Shown here: piece after piece, positions 1 through 10,093 of the stretch | How positions within the stretch are numbered: position 1 is the stretch's first letter | How the letters are laid out: each line of letters starts with the position of its first letter | Source of the DNA: Streptomyces sp. NBC_01260 | Lineage (GTDB): Bacteria > Actinomycetota > Actinomycetes > Streptomycetales > Streptomycetaceae | Direction of reading: 5' to 3' | DNA: 64,000 bases | Assembly (NCBI RefSeq): GCF_036226405.1 | Contig: NZ_CP108464.1 | Coordinates: forward strand, 5,890,001-5,954,000 | The notes under the pieces: model-generated | Database searches by the model: none | The model's input: only the letters and a program-made list of their open reading frames with translations | Told to the model about the DNA's origin: nothing | Position numbers and translations under genes: made by a program

Positions 1-671
1 GGGCCGGGTGCGGGGTCGGCCGGCCGGGCCGCGGACCCGCAGCTTGTCCAGGACCGGGATGAACTGCGGGCTGTCGGCGGCCTGGCCCACGGTCAGGGTC
101 AGTACGAGCGGTCGGCACTTGCGGTCGCAGGCGATGTGTACCTTGCTGGTCTGGCCGCCCCGCGAGCGTCCGAGCAGGGCGGCTTTCAACCGGAGCTTGC
201 GGCGGTGCCGGAGGCGTCTTCGCGCGGCGACGCCATCGGCGCCCGGTCCGGTTTGTTCTTCTTCGGTGCCCCCTTTGACCGGACCTTCTCTTCCTCCGCG
301 GCCTTCTCCAGGGCGTCGAGCACGCCGGGGGCCAGACGCATACCGGCCGCGTCCTGGTGGGCCCGGGCGGTGGTGGAGTCCACGCTGACCAGGGAGAGGT
401 CCACCTCACCCCGCGCGGCCGCCTGCGCGATCAGCCCTTCCAGCAGGGTCTCGAAGACTCCGGCGTCCCGCCACTGCCGGAAGCGGTTGTGCACGGTGGA
501 CCACGGGCCGAACTCGGCCGGCATCTCCCGCCACTGCGCTCCCGAGCGGAACTTCCAGATCACGCCCTCGAACTGCTGCCGAAGTCGTGCGGGATACGGA
601 CCGTACTCGCCGATCGGCAGGTACGGCTCGACGTACTCCCACTCCTGGTCCGTCAGTTGCCGCCGTGTCAT
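1..671 (-). CDS. IS5-family transposase, two frames joined by -1 frameshift, cut by window edge
   Basis: DDE transposase of an IS5-type element. The first frame begins with ATG at 671 (MTRRQLTDQEW, residues like PYLPIGEYGPYP and WREMPAEFG) and ends at a TGA at 186-188. The second frame, shifted by -1, carries LRLKAALLGRSRGGQTSK and continues without a stop to base 1. At 270-276 the minus strand reads A AAG GGG in the register of the first frame, a classic slippery heptamer, and the -1 frame is open from there on. A GTG six bases upstream (677) is the alternative start. The element continues beyond the window, so its other end and any target duplication cannot be seen. The family assignment is secure; working frameshifting is inferred. 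Confidence 0.85.
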
Positions 672-677
672 ACACAC

Positions 678-993
678 CGGACTACCCGATCCACCCGCTC
701 CACGAGAACAAAACCCACAGATTGATCACGACCCGATACACGCCCTAAACGGCTTCGGAGTTGAGACCCAGACCGAAGGCCCGGACCTCACGCACTGCAC
801 ACCGGCCCATATCCGCCAGATTTGACCCGGCTTCGCTGTTACGGGGCGTCCACCACTGGTTCGCTCTCGCTACACCTTCTGACCTTGCTGAACGGGCCCG
901 CACCGTCTGGCAGTTCCAGCACGTCCCGCCTTCGTCGGGGCCGCTTGCCACCCTCACCGGCGTTCCCCGGATCGGGCTGCCCCCAAGCTTCGA
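678..993. other. Gap between two IS remnants
   Basis: About 315 bases between the IS5 transposase start and the IS3 orfA stub. No open frame in it resembles a known protein and I could not pair terminal inverted repeats. It probably contains the ends of both elements. Confidence 0.4.
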
Positions 994-1353
994 TCAGGCC
1001 GCTACGACGGCCCGACGGAAGTGGTCTTTCACCACCTCTCGATCAACATCGCGCCTCGTGGCGCACAGCTGGGCCGCGAAAAAAGCCGAGGCCGTCCGCA
1101 GGATCTCGTTCGCCCGCTTGAGCTGGGCATTCTCCTTGCGCAGGGCCGCGAGTTCCTCGCGCTCGGCGGTGGTCGGCCGGTCCTCACGCTCGCCGGCATC
1201 GGCCTCGGCCTGGCGGATCCAGCCGCGCAGGGCCTCGGGATGCACCCCGAGATCGGTTGCCAGCCGCTTGATCTGCGGCTTCGGGTCGACGGAGCGGTAC
1301 ATCCCCACCGCACGATCACGCAACTCCTGCGGGTATTTCCTCGGTGCAGCCAT
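994..1353 (-). pseudogene. IS3-family OrfA with only a stub of OrfB
   Basis: Helix-turn-helix OrfA of an IS3-type element, 119 codons from ATG 1353. It opens MAAPRKYPQELRDRAV and has the HTH stretch KRLATDLGVHPEALRGW. The usual leucine-zipper tail (LAALRKENAQLKRANEILR) leads to the family's SAFFAAQL end. The last 15 or so residues do not look like the family. OrfB, which should overlap in the -1 frame, reads only MLIERW before a stop, and no integrase core follows. The element has therefore lost its catalytic half and cannot transpose by itself. Confidence 0.75.
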
Positions 1354-1489
1354 GGCCAGAGTTCCTCTCATGAGACCCATCTGACCCGCTGTCACCACCC
1401 ACCGCATCTCGGGGGAACCTCAGGCCCGCGCCGCCGCCCAGCGCGGGTGCCATCCATGTCGCATTCATGTGTGAAGACTGACCCGCACG

Positions 1490-2103
1490 TGTGTGAAGTG
1501 CCGCAACGTTGTCGAGGTCGACCAGGACGGCCGCGTAGCGGCCCACACCAGGCCGCTGAGTCGTCTCTACTGCGATGCTTCTGGTCAGCTCGCCTCACCG
1601 GTGTCGGTCGAGTGAGGCCTGGGCCTCGCCATAGCCGCACGATTGCCAGCGGCCGCAAAGAACGCAGGCATGGCCGACGAAAGAAGGCCGAGTACCTCAA
1701 GCCGCCGGACTGGACGCCGCGCTATCAGGGAGCACACGTGGCATCGATCGGCTTGCCCGCCAAGGGATGGTTAGGTGTCAGGCTCCCAGCTCACACCATC
1801 TGGGAGCACGAGCGGAAGCTCTACAGCTGGCTCGGAAGCGATCGGTAGTTCCGGTGGGACGGCCACCAGGGATGTTGGACAGTTGCCAGCGATCACTTCC
1901 CCCGAATAAGCAAGGAGCTGCTCAAGAGGTACCCAGGCGTGCTGATCGGCCGGGAGTTCAACCCGAATGAGAGGTGCAACTCGTCCTGTCAGAACGCACT
2001 GGGTTTCCTGTGCACCTGCTCTTGCCGTGCCAAAAACCACGGCGACGGGAAATGGTGCAGCGGGTGGAGGACTCTGGGCGAGTTCGGAGGCCAGCGGAGG
2101 TAG
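1490..2103 (+). pseudogene. Broken gene for a cysteine-rich, probably zinc-binding protein
   Basis: Coding-like sequence split by a frameshift and a stop codon. The first part (from 1490, frame 2) reads TCVKCRNVVEVDQDGRVAAH followed by YCDASGQ, a Cys-x2-Cys...Cys pattern. After a frame change near 1610-1660 a second part (KKAEYLKPPDWTPRYQG) runs to a TAG at 1846-1848. Reading through this TAG in the same frame gives FRWDGHQGCWTVASDHFPR, then CNSSCQNALGFLCTCSC and KNHGDG, ending at TAG 2101-2103. The C-x3-C...C-x-C-x-C...NHG pattern is one I associate with plasmid- or phage-borne actinobacterial proteins of unknown function. A CAG to TAG change would explain the internal stop. No function is assigned. 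Confidence 0.55.
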
Positions 2104-3625
<1,522 letters not shown>

Positions 3626-3659
3626 AGACATACTTCGTAGCTCGATATATGCTTGATGC
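3626..3659 (+). promoter_or_regulatory. AT-rich promoter/operator region of the PadR gene
   Basis: The stretch TACTTCGTAGCTCGATATATGC directly before the PadR start is strikingly AT-rich for this genome. Its core CTCGATATATG resembles the ATAT-centred sites that PadR proteins bind to repress themselves. This is inferred from base composition and position only. Confidence 0.35.
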
Positions 3660-4001
3660 ATGACCAGACGGAATCCGCCCTTGACGGAACCGCAGTACTT
3701 CATCCTTGCTGTGCTCATGGATGGGCCGTTGCACGGTTACGGCATCATCAAGGCTGCCGAGCAGGCCACCGACGGCAGGCTCCGGATCGCTATCGGCACG
3801 CTCTACGGGGCACTGGAACGGATGGAGCGGGCCGGGCTGGTGGCCGCCGGCCATGAGGAGATCGTGGACGGGCGGGCGCGGCGCTACTACCGGCTCACCG
3901 AGGACGGCACCGAGGCGCTCGGCCGGGAAGCGCTGCGGATGCAGCAGGCGGCGGCCGTCGTCATCGGACGGGCGCGGGATGCCGGAGCGGCCCCGGCATG
4001 A
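3660..4001 (+). CDS. PadR-family transcriptional regulator
   Basis: A 113-residue winged-helix regulator. It has the PadR hallmarks FILAVLMDGPLHGYGI at residues 13-28, then IAIGTLYGALERME and the wing RARRYYRLTEDG. PadR proteins bind as dimers through a C-terminal helix, which is short here (about 25 residues, EALGREALRMQQ), as in the compact PadR subgroup. The stop overlaps the ATG of the next gene by four bases, so the pair is translationally coupled. That arrangement suggests the regulator controls the downstream membrane protein. The ligand is unknown. Confidence 0.9.
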   Translation: MTRRNPPLTEPQYFILAVLMDGPLHGYGIIKAAEQATDGRLRIAIGTLYGALERMERAGLVAAGHEEIVDGRARRYYRLTEDGTEALGREALRMQQAAAVVIGRARDAGAAPA

Positions 4002-4954
4002 ACCGTCTGCTGCTCGCGGCCTATCCCAGGTCCTACCGTTCCCGGCAGGGCAACGAGTTGTTGGCCTGCCTGACCGAGGCGTATCCCGGCCGTTCCTGGC
4101 CGCCGCCGCGGGAAGTCGCCGCCTTGGTGCGCGCCGGGGTGCAGGCCCGTGCCCGCGCCACCGTTGACGACACCACTCGGCCGTGGTGGCTGGACGGCGT
4201 CCATCTGGCCGCCCTGGCCCTCGCCGCGCTGGCGCTGGTTCCGTACTTGCAGGATGTGTGGCACTGGGCACTGCGCATCGACCCCGGACAGCACGCCATC
4301 GCCTTCCACTTCTCCGGCTGGTATCCGTGGGCCGGAGGCCCCACGCGGATACGGCTGCTGCCCTACGGGTTGCTCCCGCTGGGCTGCCTGATCGCTCTGC
4401 TGCGTGGCAGAGCGTGGATCGCGCTGCCGGCCGCGGCAGCCATGATCTGGGCCGGCGCTACTTCCCACGGCCGCACCCTCTTCGGCAGCGAGGGCAAGGC
4501 GGGCTTGAGCTACTACGGCCTTGGAGCCCCGATAACGGCCCGTGACCTGGCGCTCTCGGGGGCACTGTGCGCCGCGTGCACCGTGCTGGCGCTCTGCCGA
4601 CCCAGCCGTCTGCGACGCCGCTCGTACCGCTGGCTGGCCCCCGTCGTGCTCGCCATGTTCGTGGCCGGGGGCCTGCACATCATCTCCGTCAGTCCGGCTT
4701 TCCAGCGCGGCTTGTTCGTCCTCGAGGTCACCGCGCTGCTCGGCGCGTGGGTGGCGACGGCAGCCACTGGCGACCACCGGTGGCTGATCCCCGTCGCGGC
4801 GGTCGCGATCGTCCGCACGCAGGCGATCGTCGTCCAGCCGGACGCGTTCATGCAGTCCCTTCCGGACGTGGTCGTCCTTATCCTGCTTGTCGCACCCCTC
4901 CCCGCCCTGGCGATCACCGCCCAGCGCCGACAGGCGCAGGCACTCGCCGAATAG
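3998..4954 (+). CDS. Multi-pass membrane protein coupled to PadR
   Basis: A 318-residue protein that begins MNRLLLAAYPRSYRSRQGNELL, an amphipathic cytoplasmic segment common in Streptomyces proteins encoded next to PadR regulators. It is followed by about eight hydrophobic stretches, for example LAALALAALALVPYL and LALSGALCAACTVLAL. No catalytic motif is visible. It overlaps the PadR stop by four bases and is probably regulated with it. A role in membrane stress or export is possible, but the sequence does not say which. Confidence 0.75.
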   Translation: MNRLLLAAYPRSYRSRQGNELLACLTEAYPGRSWPPPREVAALVRAGVQARARATVDDTTRPWWLDGVHLAALALAALALVPYLQDVWHWALRIDPGQHAIAFHFSGWYPWAGGPTRIRLLPYGLLPLGCLIALLRGRAWIALPAAAAMIWAGATSHGRTLFGSEGKAGLSYYGLGAPITARDLALSGALCAACTVLALCRPSRLRRRSYRWLAPVVLAMFVAGGLHIISVSPAFQRGLFVLEVTALLGAWVATAATGDHRWLIPVAAVAIVRTQAIVVQPDAFMQSLPDVVVLILLVAPLPALAITAQRRQAQALAE

Positions 4955-5047
4955 GAGCGGACCCCCGGTGGGCCAGCCGAGCCCGGCGGCCCCGGCCGTG
5001 CCGTGAGACGTGCGTGACCGAACTCCCCCAACGGAAGAAACAGAGCG

Positions 5048-5959
5048 ATGACTCAGCACGATTCTCCGATCCTGCCTGCGCACCATCCGAGGGCCTCAAG
5101 GCAGGCCCCTGAGGCTCCCGACAACCACAGCCCGTCGCGTTCGACACGGTCGTGGATGCCAGCCCTCCTGTACACCCTGGGGTTCCTGGCGGTCTACCTG
5201 CTCGCCATCTGCACCCCCTGGGGACAACGAGCAGAGAACGCCCTGTTCGGCCTCGGTAGAGCGAACCCCGAAGACGTATGGATCTATCCCCTGTCAGGAG
5301 CGGCCTACGGCTCGACGCCCCTGCCGCCGCTGGAATTGAGCGCCAAGCCGACCCTGATGGTGGGCCTGGCCGTCATCGTGATTCTCACCCTGGTGCGGCG
5401 GTGCTGGTGGCAGGGGTGCGCGGCACTTGGGGTCGTCGTTCTCACGACCGGAGGCAAGGAGGTGCTCAGATCGATCCTGCCCCGCCCCGACCTGGTGGGC
5501 GCGTCCGAGAATCTCCTTGATCAGGGTTTCCCCAGTGGGCACACGGCCATCCCCGCCGCGCTGACCCTCGCCGCCGTCCTTCTGGTTTCCCCCCGCATCC
5601 GCCCTTATGCCGCCACGGCCGGTGTCCTGTGGCTCGCCTGCATCGCCGCCTACAGCGCGACCAACGGCGGCCACCGGCCCAGCGAAGTGTTGGGGGCCGC
5701 ACTATTGGCCTGTGCCTGTTACAGCCTCGCAACCTGGCTGCTGCCGCCGGCCGCCGCGCCGGGCGCCATGTGGAGCCCCCGTGCGCTGCCCGTCATCACC
5801 CTGACGCTGGCATTGGCCATCGCCCTCGTTTCCGGCGCACGCAACGACACCCTCACGAGGTCACTGGTCTCCGCGGCGACGGGCTTCGTGTGTGCCGCCA
5901 TGGTCTGGTACGCCGCAGTCGGGCGGCCCTCACGCCGTACACGCCCCACACTGGGCTGA
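5048..5959 (+). CDS. PAP2-family membrane phosphatase
   Basis: A 303-residue integral membrane phosphatase of the PAP2 family, which removes phosphate from lipid phosphates such as undecaprenyl pyrophosphate or phosphatidic acid. Motif 1 is visible as KEVLRSILPRPD near residue 140, motif 2 as FPSGHT near 162, and motif 3 as SATNGGHRPSE near 201. Motif 3 ends in Glu where Asp is usual, an acceptable change. There are about six hydrophobic segments. It starts at ATG 5048, 94 bases after the preceding membrane protein and on the same strand, so it may belong to the same PadR-controlled unit. Confidence 0.85.
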   Translation: MTQHDSPILPAHHPRASRQAPEAPDNHSPSRSTRSWMPALLYTLGFLAVYLLAICTPWGQRAENALFGLGRANPEDVWIYPLSGAAYGSTPLPPLELSAKPTLMVGLAVIVILTLVRRCWWQGCAALGVVVLTTGGKEVLRSILPRPDLVGASENLLDQGFPSGHTAIPAALTLAAVLLVSPRIRPYAATAGVLWLACIAAYSATNGGHRPSEVLGAALLACACYSLATWLLPPAAAPGAMWSPRALPVITLTLALAIALVSGARNDTLTRSLVSAATGFVCAAMVWYAAVGRPSRRTRPTLG

Positions 5960-6086
5960 CCAGAGGTCTCCTGCTCGGGTGAGGGCGGGACCGGCGCATC
6001 CGCGCCGCATCAGGGAGATCATCGCGGGACGTGGTGTAGCAGCCGCCCCTCGCCGGGCAGAGCGGTGGGGGCGTGGGAGCGTCCAG

Positions 6087-6451
6087 GTAGTGGAGTGCTT
6101 CGACGGCGCCAGCTCCGTGATCGCCTATAGCACGGGAAGGGAGATCGCCTCGAACCGGCGCGACGAGCAGGAGATGTTCGTCCTGTGCCTGCGGATTCTC
6201 CAATCGGCCCTGGTCTACGTGAACACTCTGATGCTCCAGGACGTCCTCGGCGAACCGGAGTGGGCAGACCTCCTCACCCCTGCCGACCGGCGTGGCCTGA
6301 CCCCGCCCTTCTGGTCCCACGTCCGGCCCTACGGTGAGGTGAAAACCTCGACATGGACACCCGTCTGAACCTCACTGCAGGCTCGACGGTGCCCCGCCCT
6401 CGTACCGCTGCCGACGTCGAGCAGTCGGTGCTGAGCCGCAGAGATCGGTGA
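6087..6451 (+). pseudogene. 3' tail of a Tn3-family transposase
   Basis: Frame 3 reads VVECFDGASSVIAYSTGREI, then ASNRRDEQEMFVLCLRILQS and FWSHVRPYGEV, the conserved C-terminus of Tn3 transposases. The usual ending LDMDTRLNL is present, but in the next frame, so one extra base lies near the A-run at 6342-6345. The shifted frame ends at TGA 6449-6451. The N-terminal part of about 850 residues, the resolvase and the 38-bp ends are not seen. This is a dead fragment, and the intact IS5 copy lies 34 bases beyond it. Confidence 0.85.
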
Positions 6452-6484
6452 GCCCCTCTGCTTTCATCACCTCAGTCTTCCTTA

Positions 6485-7341
6485 GAGGTCATCTCATTTG
6501 GTGAGTCTGCGGTAGCAGATGAGGGTGCAGGCGATGCTGGTGAAGGCGAGGAAGTGCTCGGCCTTGCGTTCGTAGCGTTGGTGGAGGCGGCGGCAGCCGG
6601 CGAGCCAGGCCATGGTGCGTTCGACGGTCCAGCGGTGGCGGCCCAGTCGTTGCGAGGGCTCAATTCCCTTGCGGGCGATGCGGTGGGTGATGCCCCGCTC
6701 GCGTAACCATCGCCGCAGGTGGGCGTAGTCGTAGCCCTTGTCGGCGTGGAGTTTGCCGGGCTTGCGCCGTCGCCGGCCGCGGCGTGAGCGGATCGGCGGG
6801 ATGCCCTTCACGAGGGGGATCAGGGCCTGGCTGTCGTGCAGGTTGGCCCCGGAAATGCCGACGGATATGGGCAGACCCGATCGTTCCGTGATCAGGTGGA
6901 TCTTCGAGCCGTACTTGCCCCGGTCAACAGGATTCGGACCCGTCAGGTCCCCCTTTTCAGGGCCCGCAGGTTCACCGAGTCGATCGCGCACCGCGACCAG
7001 TCCAACTCGCCGTCGGCACCGAGTTCGTCGAGGACCAGGCGGTGGAGCTTGGCCCACACCCTGGCCTTCGACCACTCCGAGAACCGCCGGTGAGCCGTCG
7101 CACCGGACGGACCGAACGACGCCGATGACAGCTGCTGCCAGGTACAACCCGACGTTGCCACAAACACAATCGCCGCCAGCACCTCCCGGTCGCCGTGCCG
7201 ACGCCGACCACCGCCCTGCGGCCGCGACGGCACCTCCGGCACCACCCGCTGGAACAACTCCCACAACTCGTCCGGCACAAGCCGTTCAACGATCCCCACC
7301 ATGACTCACAGAATACCGAGTCACCCAAATGAGATGACCTC
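6485..7341 (-). mobile_element. Intact IS5-family element (IS1031-like group), 857 bp
   Basis: Both ends carry the inverted repeat GAGGTCATCTCATTTGG (6485-6501, and reversed at 7325-7341). The element is flanked by TTA at 6482-6484 and at 7342-7344, a 3-bp target duplication of the TNA type made by IS1031-like elements. The transposase is complete in two frames joined by a frameshift. Clean ends and a perfect duplication point to a recent, possibly still mobile insertion. It landed about 40 bases beyond the stop codon of the gene at 7385-8362. Confidence 0.9.
6494..7302 (-). CDS. IS5-family transposase, OrfA-OrfB by -1 frameshift
   Basis: OrfA (ATG 7302) opens VERLVPDELWELFQRVVP and has the DUF4096-type stretch GCTWQQLSSASFGPSGATAH. 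It ends LRALKRGT with TGA near 6943. OrfB, in the -1 frame, has KKGDLTGPNPVDRGKYGSK, the DDE segments HADKGYDY and RHRWTVERTMAWLAG, and ends ICYRRLTK at TGA 6494-6496, inside the terminal repeat. The overlap holds an A4G5 run on the coding strand (6949-6957). Slipping there converts ALKRG to ALKKGD, which is the family consensus. Both halves are free of stops, so the element looks functional. Confidence 0.9.
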
Positions 7342-7384
7342 TTAGACGGGCTAGGACCTGCCGGCTTGCGTCGCCCGGGGTTCA

Positions 7385-8362
7385 CTACTTGCCGGGGAAG
7401 AAGGAGCCCAGCAGCAGCTCCAGGACGATCAAGCCGACACCCGCGATTCCACCAGCAGCCGCGTTCCGATAGATGATCGCCACCACCACCACAGCGGCAG
7501 CAATCGCGGCCGGCTCGGGCACCCCCTGCCGCGCTGCCGCTATGACAATCGCCGCGACCAGGACGACCGTGAGAGACAGGCGCACCGCATCACCCATTCG
7601 ATGCGGCCCTCTGAGGTCCCGTTCGTCCAAGAGCGCTCCGAGCCGCCCCGAGGCGTACCGTTCGCTGATCGTCAACGCCATGCGCGCAAGGTCGCACGCC
7701 GCCTTCTGCGGGTCCTTGTCCAGTTCGGCCTCAGCGGCACGCAACGCCCCCACAACCTGGGCCGCGTGGCTCTTCAACGGTCCGTTACGCCGCGAGAAGA
7801 AGGGGACTGACCCCCGGGACATCCGAGCACCTCGTACGCGCAGCACTGGAAGCCGAAGGGACAGTGCTCGGAGGTGAGCATCACGACTTCCGGAAGAGCG
7901 CACGATGTCCGCGCACTGCCCGATCAAGTGCGTCCAGACGTTCACGCGCTCGAAGGTGTAGCCACCTGCACCGCACATCCGGGCGACAGAAGCCAGAAGC
8001 GACCACAAAGGGTATGCCAGCAGCAGCAAGGCAATAGCACCTGCGCCAACGTCGCCGACGAACCAAGCGGCCAGAGCCTTCGCGTCGCTGTAGTACGGAA
8101 TCCGCTCGGCATGTTCGTCTGCTTGCTTCACATAGATCGACAACCCCTCGCCGATGACGCGGAGGCAGATGTAGGTGAACAGGCCGTACAACACCCACGT
8201 TCGTACACGACGTTGGTGATAGCGCCGCAGGGCCACCCGAACCGGACCCGGCACAGGCCCGATCCCGAGCACTTCGGCGTCTTCACGCAGCTTCCGTATC
8301 GCCTCATCCGCCTGCCGCCTGTGGCGCGCAGCCAGAGGAGCCCTCCTCCATCTCATCACCAA
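7385..8362 (-). CDS. Membrane protein of unknown function
   Basis: A 325-residue protein from ATG 8362. The N-terminal 45 residues are very basic (RWRRAPLAARHRRQAD). Hydrophobic segments lie at about residues 58-78, 102-126, 262-282 and 290-322. A soluble middle region (about 130-255) includes HLIGQCADIV, SLRLPVLRVRGAR and AAEAELDKDPQKAACDLARM. I recognise no family or catalytic motif. It lies between two IS5-type elements in the accessory region, with no operon partner. The intact IS5 copy inserted just after its stop, so the coding region is undamaged. Confidence 0.6.
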   Translation of the reverse strand: MVMRWRRAPLAARHRRQADEAIRKLREDAEVLGIGPVPGPVRVALRRYHQRRVRTWVLYGLFTYICLRVIGEGLSIYVKQADEHAERIPYYSDAKALAAWFVGDVGAGAIALLLLAYPLWSLLASVARMCGAGGYTFERVNVWTHLIGQCADIVRSSGSRDAHLRALSLRLPVLRVRGARMSRGSVPFFSRRNGPLKSHAAQVVGALRAAEAELDKDPQKAACDLARMALTISERYASGRLGALLDERDLRGPHRMGDAVRLSLTVVLVAAIVIAAARQGVPEPAAIAAAVVVVAIIYRNAAAGGIAGVGLIVLELLLGSFFPGK

Positions 8363-8614
8363 CCGATCATCGCATCCGGTGACCAGTAGCTTCGGCCGTT
8401 CTCAACATCGCGCGTAAGAGGGCCATTTGGGGAAAAGCGAGCTAACAGGGCAGCGATGGCGAGGCCGGGCCCCGAAAGGAAATGAACGCGCTATGTAAGC
8501 AGGTCAGAGCACAATGCAACATCCCCCCCGAGCGAGGTGAAGGCCGCAACGCACATAGCCCTCGTGCCGTTGGGGAGATGTTCGAAGTCGCAACCCATCG
8601 GCACAGGAGCTTCG

Positions 8615-9364
8615 TTGGTTCCCTATGCTGCCGCGCTCGACCTCCCGCATACCTTGGTCGAGTGGGTCACCATGCTCATCGTCACCCGTGAGGGTGACCG
8701 CAGGTGCAAACTCCCGCCGCACCAGCGCGTGCTCGTCGCTCTGGTGTACCTACGACGGCACGACACCCTCGCCCGGATCGCGACCGATTTGGGGATAGCC
8801 GTCGGCACCGCCCACGCCTACGTCACGGCTGTGACCGATCTGCTAGCCGACCGGGCGCCGGGCCTGCTCAAGACTCTGCGGCAGCATGATCCGGAGTTCG
8901 TCCTGCTGGACGGAACTCTCGCCGAGTGCGACCGCGTCGGCGACAGCCGGGCCGACTACTCGGCCAAGCACCGCCGACACGGCGTGAACGTCCAGGTCGT
9001 CACCGACCCCGCTGGCGAGGTTCTGTGGATCTCGCCAGCGCTGCCGGGCCGCACCCACGACCTGACCGCCGCCCGCACCCACCGCATCATCCGGATCTGC
9101 GAGTGTCAGGGCGTCCCCATCCTCGCCGACCGTGCCTACCAGGGCGCCGGCCCCTGGGTTACCACGGGACTGAAACGACCACCGGGCGGCGAGCTCACCC
9201 ACACTCAGCACATCGTCAACCGGGCCCTGGCCACGGCGAGGGCACCGGTCGAACGCGGCATGGCACGGCTGAAGTCCTGGCAGATCTTCCGCAGATCCCG
9301 CATCAGCCCCAACCGCATGACCGTCATCGCCAGAGCCGTCCTCACCCTGGAGAGGCAACGCTGA
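8615..9364 (+). CDS. IS5-type transposase (DDE_Tnp_4 family)
   Basis: A transposase of about 249 residues. It opens [20 protein letters not shown], has an HTH region ([18 protein letters not shown]), then DDE-like segments [21 protein letters not shown] and [10 protein letters not shown], and ends [18 protein letters not shown]. The open frame begins at 8537, but a strong ribosome site (AGGAG at 8605-8609) sits just before the TTG at 8615, and the family's protein begins there. I could not find matching terminal repeats, so whether the element is still mobile is unknown. Confidence 0.8.
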   Translation: MVPYAAALDLPHTLVEWVTMLIVTREGDRRCKLPPHQRVLVALVYLRRHDTLARIATDLGIAVGTAHAYVTAVTDLLADRAPGLLKTLRQHDPEFVLLDGTLAECDRVGDSRADYSAKHRRHGVNVQVVTDPAGEVLWISPALPGRTHDLTAARTHRIIRICECQGVPILADRAYQGAGPWVTTGLKRPPGGELTHTQHIVNRALATARAPVERGMARLKSWQIFRRSRISPNRMTVIARAVLTLERQR

Positions 9365-9681
9365 AAACGCTCACTGATCCGCCAGGCAGCGACCTGGTTT
9401 TGGCGCAGTGCAGTAGCGGCTATCGGCTCTCTGGCTGAGAGCGGACCAGATCCAGTAGCTCCGTTGAGGCCCTCTGCTACTTTCGTCGCCGGGAAGCCAG
9501 AACCGATACGCCTGCGGCTCATCGTGCCCGGTCGATACGGAGTGTGACTGTGCTGGGCAAGGGGAGAGGCGGTAACGGAGTCGGCGGCATGCACTACGGG
9601 TGAGCCGTGCGGTTGGTCGCCTTGAAGCGGATGCGCCGGGCGGACCGTCTCCCACTGCGGGCACCGGGGGCGCCCCCCGTA
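9365..9681. other. Stretch without a gene after the transposase
   Basis: About 315 bases with no frame resembling a protein and no clear repeat. It leads into the palindrome and tRNA-end cluster at 9682-9861. Confidence 0.4.
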
Positions 9682-9705
9682 GCCGTGCGGTACGTACCGC
9701 ACGGC
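9682..9705. repeat. Perfect 24-bp palindrome
   Basis: GCCGTGCGGTAC is followed immediately by its exact reverse complement, with no spacer. It lies 67 bases before the inverted repeat that flanks the tRNA-end fragment. The half-site GCCGTGCGGT also occurs alone at 9605-9614. It may be a recombinase or regulator site of a lost integrative element. Confidence 0.75.
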
Positions 9706-9771
9706 ACCGTGGCCGCCGGGGATCGAGGCGGATGCAGCGGGATCCAGCAGGATGTGAATGTCCGCCTCTGT

Positions 9772-9861
9772 GGCGTTTCCGCAGGTGAGAGGCGTCACTC
9801 GTTTGGGTTCGAGTCCCACCCGCCCCACCACAGCAGAAACGTCGTGACCTGCGGAAACGCC
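9772..9861. repeat. 15-bp inverted repeat flanking a tRNA 3' end
   Basis: GGCGTTTCCGCAGGT at 9772-9786 is repeated exactly in inverted orientation at 9847-9861. The 60 bases between them hold the 3' end of a tRNA-like sequence. Inverted arm-type repeats around a tRNA-derived core are what a tyrosine-recombinase attachment site looks like. Confidence 0.7.
9801..9830 (+). other. tRNA 3'-end fragment, probable attachment-site scar
   Basis: The sequence GGGTTCGAGTCCC followed by ACCCGCCCCACCA has the form of a T-arm (loop TTCGAGT), the 3' acceptor strand and an encoded CCA. No matching acceptor 5' strand (GGGGCGG) or anticodon arm is found upstream, so this is not a whole tRNA gene. Integrative elements that insert into tRNA genes leave such copies of the 3' end. 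The tRNA species cannot be told from this piece. Confidence 0.6.
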
Positions 9862-10093
9862 GTTTCGAAAGCTAGTCGGGGCATGGCATTCGATGTACGA
9901 ACGCCGCACCGACCCGCCGTAGGCTCCTTCGTGTGGCCCACGTCCGGGCTCACGAACGCCTGAGCGGCGCCCCCTCCCGCGCCGCGATGTCGCGGACCGG
10001 TGGTTTCCGGAAGGGCCAGACCCGGCGCGAGGTCTTCGCTCCTTGGCTGTCATCGCGGTTCGGTCCCTTTCTCGCGGCGGGTGGATGTCCCGT

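Noticed and set aside
9720..9830. A complete tRNA gene ending at 9830
   Set aside because: No 5' acceptor strand matching CCGCCCC and no anticodon or D-arm could be found upstream, and the outermost T-stem pair is a T-C mismatch.
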